Shown here: positions 29,903 to 38,868 of the stretch, one piece after another | How positions within the stretch are numbered: position 1 is the first letter of the stretch | How the letters are laid out: each line of letters starts with the position of its first letter | Assembly: GCA_937870675.1 (NCBI GenBank) | Contig: CALMZN010000020.1 | Span: 1-39,675, forward strand | Direction of reading: 5' to 3' | Source: an uncultured bacterium | GTDB lineage: Bacteria > Patescibacteriota > Patescibacteriia > UBA1558 > GWA2-36-10 | DNA length: 39,675 nt | Translations under genes and position numbers: made by a program | The notes under the pieces: generated by a model | What the model was told of the DNA's origin: nothing | What the model saw: only the letters and a program-made list of their open reading frames with translations | The model's database searches: none

Positions 29903-30879
29903 TGCTGGCCTATATCCTGCGCCGCCTGCTCTATGCCATCCCGATCCTGATCGGGGTGAACCTGCTGACGTTTGCGCTGTTCTTCGTCGTCAACACGCCG
30001 GACGACATGGCGCGGCTGCAGCTAGGCGCCAAGCACGTGACGCCTGAGGCGATCGAGCGCTGGAAGGTCGAGCACGGCTACGACAAGCCGCTGCTGCTGA
30101 ACGCCGAGGCGAGTGGCAGTTCGCAATTTACTGACACGATCTTCTTCAAGCACTCGGCCGCCATGTTCGTCTTCGAATTTGGCAAAGGTGACGACGGGCG
30201 CGACATTGGCAACGAAATCCGCACACGCATGGGGCCGAGCCTGGCGATCGCGCTGCCGGTGTTTGTCATCGGATTGCTGGCCAATATCAGCTTCGCCCTG
30301 TTGATGGTGTTTTTCCGCACGAGCTATCTCGACCTGTGGGGCGTGGTGCTGTGCGTGGTGCTGATGTCGATCTCGGGGCTGTTCTACATCATCGCCGGGC
30401 AGTATTTCATCGCCAAGCTTTGGAATCTGTTGCCGATTTCGGGCTTCGCCGGCGGCATCGACGGCCTGAGGTTCATCCTGCTGCCGGTTTTGGTCAGTGT
30501 GGTGGCCGGTATCGGCAGCGGGTCACGCTGGTATCGGACCATCTTCCTTGAGGAAATCGGCAAGGACTATGTGCGCACCGCTCGCGCCAAAGGCCTGAGC
30601 GAAGTACGCGTGCTGTTCCGTCACGTGCTGAAGAACGGCATGATTCCTATCCTTACCGGCGCGGTGGTGGTGCTGCCGCTGTTGTTCATGGGCAGCCTCA
30701 TCACCGAGTCCTTCTTCGGCATTCCCGGGCTCGGCAGCTACACCATCGACGCGATCCAGGCGCAGGACTTCGCCGTGGTGCGCGCGATGGTGTTTCTCGG
30801 ATCCTTCCTCTACATCGTCGGCCTTATCCTCACCGACGTTTCCTATTCCTTGGTCGATCCGCGGGTGCGGCTGCAATGA
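29902..30879 (+). CDS. yejB: peptide ABC transporter permease, YejB-like
   Basis: Inner-membrane permease (325 aa) of the DppB/OppB family. The start is ATG overlapping the preceding stop (TGATG). The first helix is RRLLYAIPILIGVNLLTFAL; the periplasmic segment about 30-120 is the family's insert; the ABC-permease EAA-type loop is DYVRTARAKGLSEVRVLFRH near 230-250, which contacts the ATPase. ATGA overlap with the next gene shows translational coupling. Confidence 0.92.
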   Translation: MLAYILRRLLYAIPILIGVNLLTFALFFVVNTPDDMARLQLGAKHVTPEAIERWKVEHGYDKPLLLNAEASGSSQFTDTIFFKHSAAMFVFEFGKGDDGRDIGNEIRTRMGPSLAIALPVFVIGLLANISFALLMVFFRTSYLDLWGVVLCVVLMSISGLFYIIAGQYFIAKLWNLLPISGFAGGIDGLRFILLPVLVSVVAGIGSGSRWYRTIFLEEIGKDYVRTARAKGLSEVRVLFRHVLKNGMIPILTGAVVVLPLLFMGSLITESFFGIPGLGSYTIDAIQAQDFAVVRAMVFLGSFLYIVGLILTDVSYSLVDPRVRLQ

Positions 30880-32285
30880 ATAGCATCCAGCCCGTCATCC
30901 TGTGGACCGATGCACTGATTTTCGCACTGCTGGCAGCGGTGCTGGCCCTGGTGTGGCTCATCCGACGCCAGGAGCATCTGCTGGCGCCATGGCGAGTGGT
31001 GGCACAGCGGCCGATGGCTATGGGCTCGGCGCTGGTGCTCGGGGTATTCGTGGTCATTGGCCTTCTCGATTCGCTGCATTACCGCGAGCGGTTGGCCGAC
31101 AGCCCGGCCGACGCACCACAATATTCAGTCGAGGTGCTGTCTTTATTCGACGCGCTACTGAGTGAACTGCGTGCCCGCCCGGAAAAGACCTATTCCGCAC
31201 CGCTGGCGATGCATCTGTATGCCAAGGAGTTCGTCGAACGCGACGGCGCGACCGTGCGCGACTACCCGCGCCTGCAGTTCGGCGGTGCGCACCTGCAACA
31301 CGCGGACGCGCGCCTGCCCGACATTGCCCGGCGCACGCTTGACGGTGCCATGCAGGGCGCACTGGCGGGTCTGCTACTGTTTGCCGGGCTGGCCGGGTGG
31401 CAGGCGCGACGCAGGCAGATGACGCCCGGTGGATGGCTGGCAACCTGGAGCAGGGGGGATCTCGACTGGCCGGGACGGACGGTCGTCCTCGTCGTGGCGG
31501 GCATGCTGATGCTGACAGGGGTCATCGTGCAGCTGGCGTCTGGCTATCACGTGCTGGGTACGGATAAAGTGGGGCAGGACGTGCTCTACATCAGCCTCAA
31601 GAGCATCCGCACTGGCCTGGTGATCGGCACGCTCACCACCTTGGTCACGCTGCCGCTTGCGATCGGGTTCGGCATTGCTGCCGGCTATTTTCGCGGCTGG
31701 GTGGACGACGTCATCCAGTACATCTACACCGTGCTCAACTCCATCCCTGGCGTGCTGCTGATCGCCGCGGCCGTACTTATCGTGCAAGTGTATATCGAAT
31801 CCAATCCGGAACAATTCGATACCGCTGCCGCGCGTGCCGACATCCGCCTGCTGGCGCTCTGTCTGATCATGGGCGTGACCAGTTGGACGGGGTTGGCCAG
31901 ACTGCTGCGGGGTGAATCGCTCAAGCTGCGCACGCTTGATTACGTCGAAGCGGCACGCGCCTTTGGTGTGTCGAACACGCGCATCATCAGTCGCCACATC
32001 TTTCCCAACGTGTTTCACCTTGTGCTGATTGCCATCGTGCTGGATTTTTCCGGCCTGGTGCTGGCCGAAGCGGTGCTGTCCTACGTCGGCGTCGGCGTCG
32101 ATCCCTCGATGTACAGCTGGGGCAACATGATCAACGGCGCGCGGCTCGAACTGGCGCGCGAGCCTGTCGTCTGGTGGCAGCTTGGGGCAGCGTTCGCCTT
32201 TATGTTCACCCTGGTGCTGGCCGCCAACCTGTTTGCCGACAGCGTGCGCGACGCCTTCGACCCGCGCCTGGGGGGGCGTCGATGA
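30876..32285 (+). CDS. yejE: peptide ABC transporter permease, YejE-like
   Basis: Second permease (469 aa) of the DppC/OppC family. Compared with the usual 300 aa it carries a long N-terminal extension with its own membrane helices and a periplasmic stretch (about 60-150), as in YejE. Hallmarks are YHVLGTDKVGQDVLYISLKSIRTGL (family domain start) and the EAA loop DYVEAARAFGVSNTRIISRHIFP near 350. The stop overlaps the start of the ATPase gene. Confidence 0.92.
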   Translation: MNSIQPVILWTDALIFALLAAVLALVWLIRRQEHLLAPWRVVAQRPMAMGSALVLGVFVVIGLLDSLHYRERLADSPADAPQYSVEVLSLFDALLSELRARPEKTYSAPLAMHLYAKEFVERDGATVRDYPRLQFGGAHLQHADARLPDIARRTLDGAMQGALAGLLLFAGLAGWQARRRQMTPGGWLATWSRGDLDWPGRTVVLVVAGMLMLTGVIVQLASGYHVLGTDKVGQDVLYISLKSIRTGLVIGTLTTLVTLPLAIGFGIAAGYFRGWVDDVIQYIYTVLNSIPGVLLIAAAVLIVQVYIESNPEQFDTAAARADIRLLALCLIMGVTSWTGLARLLRGESLKLRTLDYVEAARAFGVSNTRIISRHIFPNVFHLVLIAIVLDFSGLVLAEAVLSYVGVGVDPSMYSWGNMINGARLELAREPVVWWQLGAAFAFMFTLVLAANLFADSVRDAFDPRLGGRR

Positions 32286-34264
32286 AGCCCCTGTTCGAGG
32301 TGCGCGATCTTGTTACCGGTTTCGGCCCGGTGCGCGTGGTCGATGGCGTGTCGTTCCGGGTCGCGGCAGGCGAAACCTATGCTCTGCTGGGCGAATCGGG
32401 CTGCGGAAAGTCGATCACCGCGCTGTCGCTGATGCGGCTGCTGCCGGATGGCGGCCGGGTGGTTTCGGGCAGCGTGCAACTCGGCGAAACCGACGTTCTG
32501 GCCTTGCCCGAACGCGACATGCGGCGCGTGCGCGGCGGACAGATGGCGATGATCTTCCAGGAGCCGATGCTGGCCTTGAACCCGGTTATCAAGGTCGGTG
32601 AACAGATCGGCGAAGCGCTGGCGCTGCACCAGGGGCTGGCGGGGCAGGCTGCACGCGATGCCGCGCGTGGGCTGCTCGATGCGGTGGGCGTGCCGGACGC
32701 GGTGCGCCGGCTCGACAGCTATCCGTTCGAACTCTCGGGCGGCCTGCGCCAGCGGATGATGATTGCAATGGCGCTGGCCGGCCGGCCGCAACTGCTGATC
32801 GCCGACGAGCCGACCACCGCGCTCGACGTGACCATCCAGGCGCAGGTGCTCGACGTGCTGCGCAGACTCAAGGCCGAGCAGCGGATGGGCATGCTGCTGA
32901 TCACGCATGACCTTGGCGTGGTGGCCGAAAACGCCGACCGCGTGGGGGTGATGTATGCCGGAGAACTGGTGGAGGAGGGAATGCGCGATGCGTTCTTCTC
33001 CGCGCCGCAACACCCCTACAGCCGCATGCTGTTCGAGGCGCTACCGCACACTGGCGACGGTGGACGGCTAACCACGATTCCCGGCCAGGTTCCGAAACTC
33101 GACGGGGCAACGCGCGGCTGCCGCTTTGCGCCGCGCTGCCCGTTCGCGATTGCACGCTGCCGCGCTGAATCGCCGGACTGGCAGGAGCTTAACGATCAGC
33201 GGGTGCGCTGCCACCTGGCGGGTGCCTTGCCTGCACGCCAAGAGCGCGAGCTCACCGCACATTCGGTAAAGCAAGCTGGGCAACAGCTGCTGCAGGTGGA
33301 CGGCCTCAAGGTGCATTTTCCGATCCGGCGTGGCCTGATCCAGCGCACGGTGGGCCATGTGCGCGCGGTCGACGGCGTGTCTCTGGACATCCAGGCGGGC
33401 CGCACGCTGGCGCTGGTGGGCGAATCGGGCTGCGGCAAGACCACCGTGGGCAAGGCACTGCTGCGGCTGATCGAGCCGACCGCGGGCAGCATCGTGCTGG
33501 GCGGCGAGCGCATTACCGCGAAGCATGCCTCTATCCTGCGACGGCAGGCGCAGATGGTATTCCAGGATCCGTTTAGCTCACTCAATCCGCGCATGCGGGT
33601 GGCGGACATTCTGCTCGAAGGCATGGACGCACTGAATGTTGGCGCGGGTAGCGACCGCCGCGACGCGGTGGCGCGTCTGCTGCATCAGGTCGGGCTGCCG
33701 GACGATGCCGGGGGCCGCTATCCGCATGCATTCTCCGGCGGGCAGCGGCAGCGCATCGCGATCGCGCGGGCGCTGGCGGTGTCGCCCCAGCTGGTGATCT
33801 GCGACGAGCCAACCAGCGCACTCGACGTCTCGGTGCAGGCGCAGATCCTGAATCTGCTGAAGGATCTGCAGGACAACCTGGGGCTGGCCTACCTTTTCAT
33901 CACCCACAACCTTGCGGTGGTTGATTATCTTGCGCACGAGGTGGCGGTGATGTACCTCGGGCGCATCGTCGAACACGGCGCCGCCACCGACGTGCTGCGT
34001 GCGCCACGCCATCCCTACACGCAGGCACTGGTGAGTGCGGTGCCGCGCATCGAGCCTCACGACGGCGCAGGCATCATCCGGCTGGCGGGCGACCAGCCCT
34101 CGCCGCTGAATCCGCCAGACGGCTGCCACTTCAACCCGCGCTGTCCGTACGCGAGTGAGGTGTGCCGGAAAACCTACCCCGAGCAGACCGAACTGAGGAA
34201 CGGGCATTGGGTGCGCTGCCACTGGGTTGCGGGCCAAGGTTTTTCCGCAGGTCGTGTGGATTGA
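32282..34264 (+). CDS. yejF: fused double ABC ATPase, YejF-like
   Basis: One 660-aa polypeptide with two ATP-binding cassettes that power peptide import. Domain 1: Walker A GESGCGKS near 36, signature LSGGLRQRM near 155, Walker B LLIADEPTTALD. Domain 2: Walker A GESGCGKT near 380, signature FSGGQRQRIAIARAL near 485, Walker B LVICDEPTSALD. Each half ends with the oligopeptide-transporter cysteine-containing region (GCRFAPRCPFA and GCHFNPRCPYA). A pair of separate ATPases (DppD/DppF) is the common alternative; this is the YejF arrangement. Confidence 0.94.
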   Translation: MKPLFEVRDLVTGFGPVRVVDGVSFRVAAGETYALLGESGCGKSITALSLMRLLPDGGRVVSGSVQLGETDVLALPERDMRRVRGGQMAMIFQEPMLALNPVIKVGEQIGEALALHQGLAGQAARDAARGLLDAVGVPDAVRRLDSYPFELSGGLRQRMMIAMALAGRPQLLIADEPTTALDVTIQAQVLDVLRRLKAEQRMGMLLITHDLGVVAENADRVGVMYAGELVEEGMRDAFFSAPQHPYSRMLFEALPHTGDGGRLTTIPGQVPKLDGATRGCRFAPRCPFAIARCRAESPDWQELNDQRVRCHLAGALPARQERELTAHSVKQAGQQLLQVDGLKVHFPIRRGLIQRTVGHVRAVDGVSLDIQAGRTLALVGESGCGKTTVGKALLRLIEPTAGSIVLGGERITAKHASILRRQAQMVFQDPFSSLNPRMRVADILLEGMDALNVGAGSDRRDAVARLLHQVGLPDDAGGRYPHAFSGGQRQRIAIARALAVSPQLVICDEPTSALDVSVQAQILNLLKDLQDNLGLAYLFITHNLAVVDYLAHEVAVMYLGRIVEHGAATDVLRAPRHPYTQALVSAVPRIEPHDGAGIIRLAGDQPSPLNPPDGCHFNPRCPYASEVCRKTYPEQTELRNGHWVRCHWVAGQGFSAGRVD

Positions 34265-34776
34265 ACCTGATAACAGCAGTTGACCGCTCATCACCCTTGC
34301 AAACGCCGCATGAATACAAGATTGGGTTCCTTCAATGCCGTTCACCGGGTGGGTGAGTCCGCTACACGCCCGGTGACACGTCTGCTCGTGCGCCTGCCTT
34401 TGTGCCCGCACGGAATAGGCTGGATTGGCAAAGCGGCAAAGCGGCAAAGCGGCGACGACTCCGCTCTCGCGGCTTCTTGCGGATCCCGGACCCACTGCGC
34501 CGTTGCTTTGCGGCAGACACCCGATCAGACGCGCCCTCGGGCGCATCCAACTGCGGTTTCTAGGTTGAACGCCGACAAACCCAGCAGTAATTTCTGGATG
34601 GGTAACGGCATCCTGGGTGGCGGCCATGCTGATGCTGTTCTTCATGGGGCCGCTATCGAACGCGACGGGCATCCTGGCAAGCGCGCCGTGGATCTTGCTT
34701 TCCGCCGTGGTCATGGCGCGTGTGATGTCGGACTGGCGTGGTGAACCACCTGAGCCTGATTACCAGCTTTCCTGTC
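34265..34776. other. 512-base spacer without a convincing gene
   Basis: Between yejF and mltD, both ending here (convergent). Three tandem GGCAAAGC octamers lie at 34427-34450. Several overlapping frames on both strands are open, which is expected in GC-rich DNA; none shows a family motif. A hydrophobic plus-strand frame (from 34617, LMLFFMGPLSNATGIL) could be a decayed gene, but there is no supporting start signal. Confidence 0.4.
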
Positions 34777-36120
34777 TCAAGGTTTCCGGACGACGACAGT
34801 CTGGCCTGCGCGGATCATGCCGCTGTTCCGGATGGCAGGATTCCACGCCTTGATATCCGCGAGGCTGATGTCGAAACGCTGCGCGATGCTAAACAGCGTG
34901 TCGCCGCGCCGCACTTCATGCCGGGTCAGCGTTCGCGCTGACAGGTCGTTGTGTGCCTCCGCGGGGCCTTTGACCGGAACGAGTATGGTCTGCGCGCGCA
35001 CCAGTTTGCCCTTTTTCAAATCCAGCTGGTTGTGTTCTTCGAGGCGGGCAAGGCTGACGTTGAAGCGCCTGGCAATGGCTGCGGCGCGCTCGCCTTTTTG
35101 CGCCGTGTAGGGTTGCCAGGTGTCCCAGTTTCCGGTTTCCAGGTTGCGCTGGAACTTGTCCGACTTGTCGACGGGAACCAGCAGACTCACCGGCGTATCG
35201 GAGCGGATCAGCTTGCGTGGGAAGGCGGCATTCAGTGCAGCGAATTCATCGCTGCTCATGTTCGCCAGCCGCGCAGCGGAGTGGAGATCCATGTTGGCCT
35301 GGACGGTGACCTGGCTGAAATAAGGTTGGTTCGGCAATGGCTCGATGGCAACGTTGTAACGCTCGGGCGCGTGGATCAAGGTTCTCAGCGCCAGCAGCTT
35401 GGGGACGTAATGTCGGGTTTCGTTCGGCAAGGACAGGCTGGCGTAGTCGGTAGGCAGTCCCTGCTGGACATTGTTCTGGATGGCACGAGTGACGCAGCCC
35501 TCGCCGCAGTTGTAGGCTGCTAATGCCAGTTGCCAGTCGCCGAAGTCCAGATACAGCTTGCCCAGGTAGTCGAGCGCGGCACTTGTGGCGGCCGTGAAGT
35601 CTCGCCGCCCGTCGTACCAGGTGTCCTGCCTCAGTCCGTAGTGGCGTCCGGTGGAGGGAATGAATTGCCAGATGCCGGAAGCCGCAGCAGACGAAAGCGC
35701 GGCCGGGTTGAACGCGCTCTCGACCATCGGCAGCAGGGCGATTTCCATCGGCATCGCACGCCGGTGGAGTTCCTCGACGATATGGTAGAGGTAAGGGCGC
35801 GAACGCTCAGCCATGCGACGCACGTTGTCCGGCCGGGCTGCAAACCAGGATTCGTGGACGGCAACCAGCGGGTTTTGCATGGCCATACCGTCGATGCGGA
35901 AACCATCACGAATGCGTTGCCAGACATCGTCGTGGCTGGCTTCTGCCGCAGTATCGCTTTCGATGCCGACGTCATCGCTGCCCCACTCCAGCGTCTGGAT
36001 ACTGGCGTGGGGTGCTTCGGCAAACGCAGGGTGGCAGAAGAAAACCGCCAGCAAGGCCAAGCTGAACAGGCTTGATCGGGGGGCGGCCGGTTTGATGCGG
36101 CCTAATTTGACTCCGGGCAA
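34777..36120 (-). CDS. mltD: membrane-bound lytic murein transglycosylase D
   Basis: Cleaves peptidoglycan glycan strands in the periplasm. 447 aa: signal peptide at 1-34 (SLFSLALLAVFFCHPAFAEA; no lipobox Cys is obvious, unlike E. coli MltD). The SLT catalytic domain is at about 115-240, with IALLPMVESAFNPAALS (catalytic Glu), GIWQFIPSTGRHYGL and AYNCGEGCVTRAI. Two C-terminal LysM repeats follow (YTAQKGERAAAIARRFNVS and HEVRRGDTLFSIAQRFDIS). It lies 53 nt downstream of gloB on the same strand, a common betaproteobacterial order. Confidence 0.93.
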   Translation of the reverse strand: MPGVKLGRIKPAAPRSSLFSLALLAVFFCHPAFAEAPHASIQTLEWGSDDVGIESDTAAEASHDDVWQRIRDGFRIDGMAMQNPLVAVHESWFAARPDNVRRMAERSRPYLYHIVEELHRRAMPMEIALLPMVESAFNPAALSSAAASGIWQFIPSTGRHYGLRQDTWYDGRRDFTAATSAALDYLGKLYLDFGDWQLALAAYNCGEGCVTRAIQNNVQQGLPTDYASLSLPNETRHYVPKLLALRTLIHAPERYNVAIEPLPNQPYFSQVTVQANMDLHSAARLANMSSDEFAALNAAFPRKLIRSDTPVSLLVPVDKSDKFQRNLETGNWDTWQPYTAQKGERAAAIARRFNVSLARLEEHNQLDLKKGKLVRAQTILVPVKGPAEAHNDLSARTLTRHEVRRGDTLFSIAQRFDISLADIKAWNPAIRNSGMIRAGQTVVVRKP

Positions 36121-36173
36121 GTCGGTCTCCCGTACTCAACAAGGTCTCATCCTAAGTTCCTGGGCGAATATGG

Positions 36174-36944
36174 TCAACCATCCCAGGCATCCTTGGCGGC
36201 GCGGATCGCCCCGAACACTTCAGCTGGGCCGGGATGCGGACATTTCAGAAAGCGGGTGGCAAAAGCCGTCATGTCAGGTGTGTGGAAGCGCAGGAACGGA
36301 TTGGTGGCCTTTTCCAGCGCCAGGGTCGAGGGCAGGGTGGGACAGTTGCGCGCACGCAGGGCGCGGTCGGTTCGCTCGCGTTCCTGGAGTGCGGGGTTAT
36401 CCCTGTCGATGGTCTTGGCAAAATCGATGTTGCTGAGGGTGTATTCATGTGCACAGCAGACCCGGGTCGCATCGGGCAACGCTAAAATGGCGTCGAGGCT
36501 GGCTGCCATTATCGCGGGTGTGCCTTCGAACAACTTACCGCAACCGCAGCCGAATACAGTATCGCCGCAGAACAGGCAGCCGTGGCCTATGTAACTGAGA
36601 TGATCGAGCGTGTGTCCCGGTGTGGCCAGCACGTCGAGGTGCAGGCCGAGCTCAAGGAAGTCGACCGAATCGCCGCCATAAAGCGGGTGGGTAACCGCAG
36701 GGATGAGCGGGTTGTCCGGGGCGTAGACGGCACATTCGTAGCGTTGACGCAGCACCGCGTTCCCGCCAGTATGGTCGCGGTGGTGGTGGGTGATCAGCAC
36801 CGCGGTCAAATCGAGTTGATGTGCGTCGAGAAAGGCGATCAGCGGCACGGGATCGCCAGGGTCTACCGCCACGGCGGCGCGGTCGTCGTGCCACACCCAG
36901 ATGTAGTTGTCTTCGAACGCGGGCAGGGGAATGAGTGTCAACAT
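36174..36944 (-). CDS. gloB: hydroxyacylglutathione hydrolase (glyoxalase II)
   Basis: Hydrolyses S-D-lactoylglutathione in methylglyoxal detoxification. The metallo-beta-lactamase metal motif THHHRDHTGG is at about 52-61, with PGHTLDHLSYIG and GDTVFGCGCGKLFEG near 108-145, and CCAHEYTLSNI near 168. The C-terminal glutathione-binding part ends TRFLKCPHP. Length 256 aa is standard. Divergent to the methyltransferase gene. Confidence 0.94.
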   Translation of the reverse strand: MLTLIPLPAFEDNYIWVWHDDRAAVAVDPGDPVPLIAFLDAHQLDLTAVLITHHHRDHTGGNAVLRQRYECAVYAPDNPLIPAVTHPLYGGDSVDFLELGLHLDVLATPGHTLDHLSYIGHGCLFCGDTVFGCGCGKLFEGTPAIMAASLDAILALPDATRVCCAHEYTLSNIDFAKTIDRDNPALQERERTDRALRARNCPTLPSTLALEKATNPFLRFHTPDMTAFATRFLKCPHPGPAEVFGAIRAAKDAWDG

Positions 36945-36973
36945 GATGGAGCTACCAGACAGAGAGAGCCGCT

Positions 36974-37711
36974 ATGTTATCCAAGCTGAATAACGAATGG
37001 TTTGAAACGCCGCTGGGACAGCACCTGCTGTTTCGCGAGCAGCGCTATTTCGACGATGCGGTGTCGGATGTGTTCGGCTTCAATGCCGTACAGGTCGGCC
37101 TGCCGCAACTCGATTTCCTGCGCAACAGCCGCATTCCGCTGCGTGTGACCTGTGCGGTTGAAGCATCGTCCCAGGTGCGGGCCGATGCCATGTTCCTGCC
37201 GTTCGAGAGCCAGTCGCTCGATCTGCTGCTGTTGCCGCACGTGCTGGAATTCAGTGCCAACCCGCACCAGGTGCTGCGCGAGGCCGAGCGGGTGCTGCGC
37301 CCGGAAGGCCGGCTAATGCTGGCTGGCTTCAATCCGCGCAGCCTGTGGGGGCTGGCGCGCGTATTGCAGGGCGGCGAGCGCGGTTATCCGTGGAACGGCA
37401 GCTTCCTGAATATTTCGCGGGTGAAGGACTGGATGGTATTGCTGGGACTCGAGGTGGCGGCCGGCAGCATGTGCTGCTACAGGCCGCCGATCAACCGCGA
37501 GCACTGGCTGCGTCGACTGCGCTTCATGGAGCCCGCAGGGGACCGTTGGTGGGCCATGGGCGGCGGCGTGTATTTCCTTCAGGCGGTGAAGCGGGTGCAG
37601 GGCATGAATATTATTTTGCCGCAATGGAAAACACCGGTGGCGCAGCGTTTATTATCGCCGGCAGCCAAGGTGATCAATCTGAAACAGTATCGGGTGCGTC
37701 GTGATCGCTGA
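36974..37711 (+). CDS. SAM-dependent methyltransferase (type 11 family)
   Basis: 245 aa. The core is Methyltransf_11-like: SQSLDLLLLPHVLEFSANP around 78-96, then REAERVLRPEGRLMLAGFNPRSLWG, the usual post-I motifs. The glycine-rich motif I is degenerate. In betaproteobacteria a methyltransferase of this kind commonly sits between gloB and rnhA; its substrate is not established. It overlaps the start of rnhA by 11 nt. Confidence 0.8.
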   Translation: MLSKLNNEWFETPLGQHLLFREQRYFDDAVSDVFGFNAVQVGLPQLDFLRNSRIPLRVTCAVEASSQVRADAMFLPFESQSLDLLLLPHVLEFSANPHQVLREAERVLRPEGRLMLAGFNPRSLWGLARVLQGGERGYPWNGSFLNISRVKDWMVLLGLEVAAGSMCCYRPPINREHWLRRLRFMEPAGDRWWAMGGGVYFLQAVKRVQGMNIILPQWKTPVAQRLLSPAAKVINLKQYRVRRDR

Positions 37712-38150
37712 CACCATATACATCTATAGTGATGGCGCCTGCAAGGGCAACCCCGGCCCGGGCGGCTGGGGCGCCTTGCTGGTGGCGCACGGACATCGCA
37801 AGGAAATCAGCGGCGGCGAAGCGAACACCACCAACAACCGCATGGAAATGACTGCGGTGATCCGTGCGCTGGAATCGCTGAAGCGCCCGTCCACGGTCGA
37901 GGTCCACACCGATTCTCAATATGTGCAGAAAGGCATCAGCGAATGGATGGCCGGCTGGAAACGGCGCAACTGGCACACCGCCGACGGCAAGCCGGTCAAG
38001 AACCAGGATCTGTGGCTGCAACTGGATGCACTGAGCCAGCTGCACACCATCCAGTGGAAATGGGTAAGAGGCCATGCGGGCCACCCGGAAAATGAACGCG
38101 CCGACCAACTGGCCAACCTAGGTGTGCTTCAGGCACAACAACACTTATAA
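37701..38150 (+). CDS. rnhA: ribonuclease HI
   Basis: Degrades the RNA of RNA-DNA hybrids. GTG start at 37701. The catalytic acidic residues sit in YSDGACKGNPGPGGWG, TTNNRMEMTA, VHTDSQYV and GHPENERADQLA. 149 aa, normal. The start overlaps the methyltransferase end, and dnaQ follows 5 nt after. Confidence 0.95.
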   Translation: MIADTIYIYSDGACKGNPGPGGWGALLVAHGHRKEISGGEANTTNNRMEMTAVIRALESLKRPSTVEVHTDSQYVQKGISEWMAGWKRRNWHTADGKPVKNQDLWLQLDALSQLHTIQWKWVRGHAGHPENERADQLANLGVLQAQQHL

Positions 38151-38155
38151 CAACC

Positions 38156-38860
38156 ATGCGACAAATCATTCTCGATACAGAAACCACCGGCCTTGACCAC
38201 AGCCAGGGGCATCGCATCATCGAGGTGGCTGCGGTTGAAATGGTCAATCGTCGGCTCACTGGCAACCATCTGCACCGCTATGTCAACCCCGACCGCGATA
38301 TCGACGCCGGTGCGATGCAGGTGCACGGCATCACCCCGGAATTTCTCCAGGACAAGCCGCGTTTTGCCGATATCGCCCGGGAGTTCGTCGACTACATCCA
38401 GGGCGCCGAGCTCATCATTCACAATGCACCGTTCGATGTCGGCTTCCTCAACATGGAGCTACGCCTGCTCGACATGGCGCCGCTGACGACTTGGTGCGAC
38501 GGCGTGACTGACACCCTGGCGATGGCCAAGGCGCTGCATCCCGGCCAACGCAACAACCTGGACGCACTGTGCAAACGTTATGGCGTGGATAACGCGGCAC
38601 GCACCCTGCACGGCGCCCTGCTCGACTGCGAATTGCTGGCTGCGGTATATCTGGCGCTTACGCGCGGACAGGAAAGTCTTTCGATTGGGCTGGAAATCCG
38701 CAGTGTGCAGGCCGATCAGGCTGCAGCGCGCTTGCGCCCCAGGCCCGTGCTGTCTCAGGCATCCGCCGAGGAACTGGATGCGCACGCCAGCCTGCTCGAG
38801 GCGATCGCCAGTGAGAGCAAGGGCGCCTGCCTGTGGGGCGCGGAGCAGGAAGCGGTTTGA
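38156..38860 (+). CDS. dnaQ: DNA polymerase III epsilon subunit (proofreading exonuclease)
   Basis: The 3'-5' exonuclease of the replicative polymerase. Exo I LDTETTG (Asp7, Glu9), Exo II HNAPFDVGFLN near 90-100, Exo III with the HGALLDCELLA segment near 150. The C-terminal part (about 180-234) should bind the alpha subunit. 234 aa. The rnhA-dnaQ order is a conserved proteobacterial pair (divergent in E. coli, co-directional here). Confidence 0.94.
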   Translation: MRQIILDTETTGLDHSQGHRIIEVAAVEMVNRRLTGNHLHRYVNPDRDIDAGAMQVHGITPEFLQDKPRFADIAREFVDYIQGAELIIHNAPFDVGFLNMELRLLDMAPLTTWCDGVTDTLAMAKALHPGQRNNLDALCKRYGVDNAARTLHGALLDCELLAAVYLALTRGQESLSIGLEIRSVQADQAAARLRPRPVLSQASAEELDAHASLLEAIASESKGACLWGAEQEAV

Positions 38861-38868
38861 CCGCTTGC

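Noticed and set aside
32081..33013. Minus-strand frame of 310 codons
   Set aside because: Antisense shadow of yejE/yejF with low-complexity His/Arg/Gln composition.
33578..34714. Long minus-strand frame of 378 codons
   Set aside because: It lies antisense to yejF, whose motifs are complete; GC-rich DNA commonly leaves long antisense frames open. It has no family motif.
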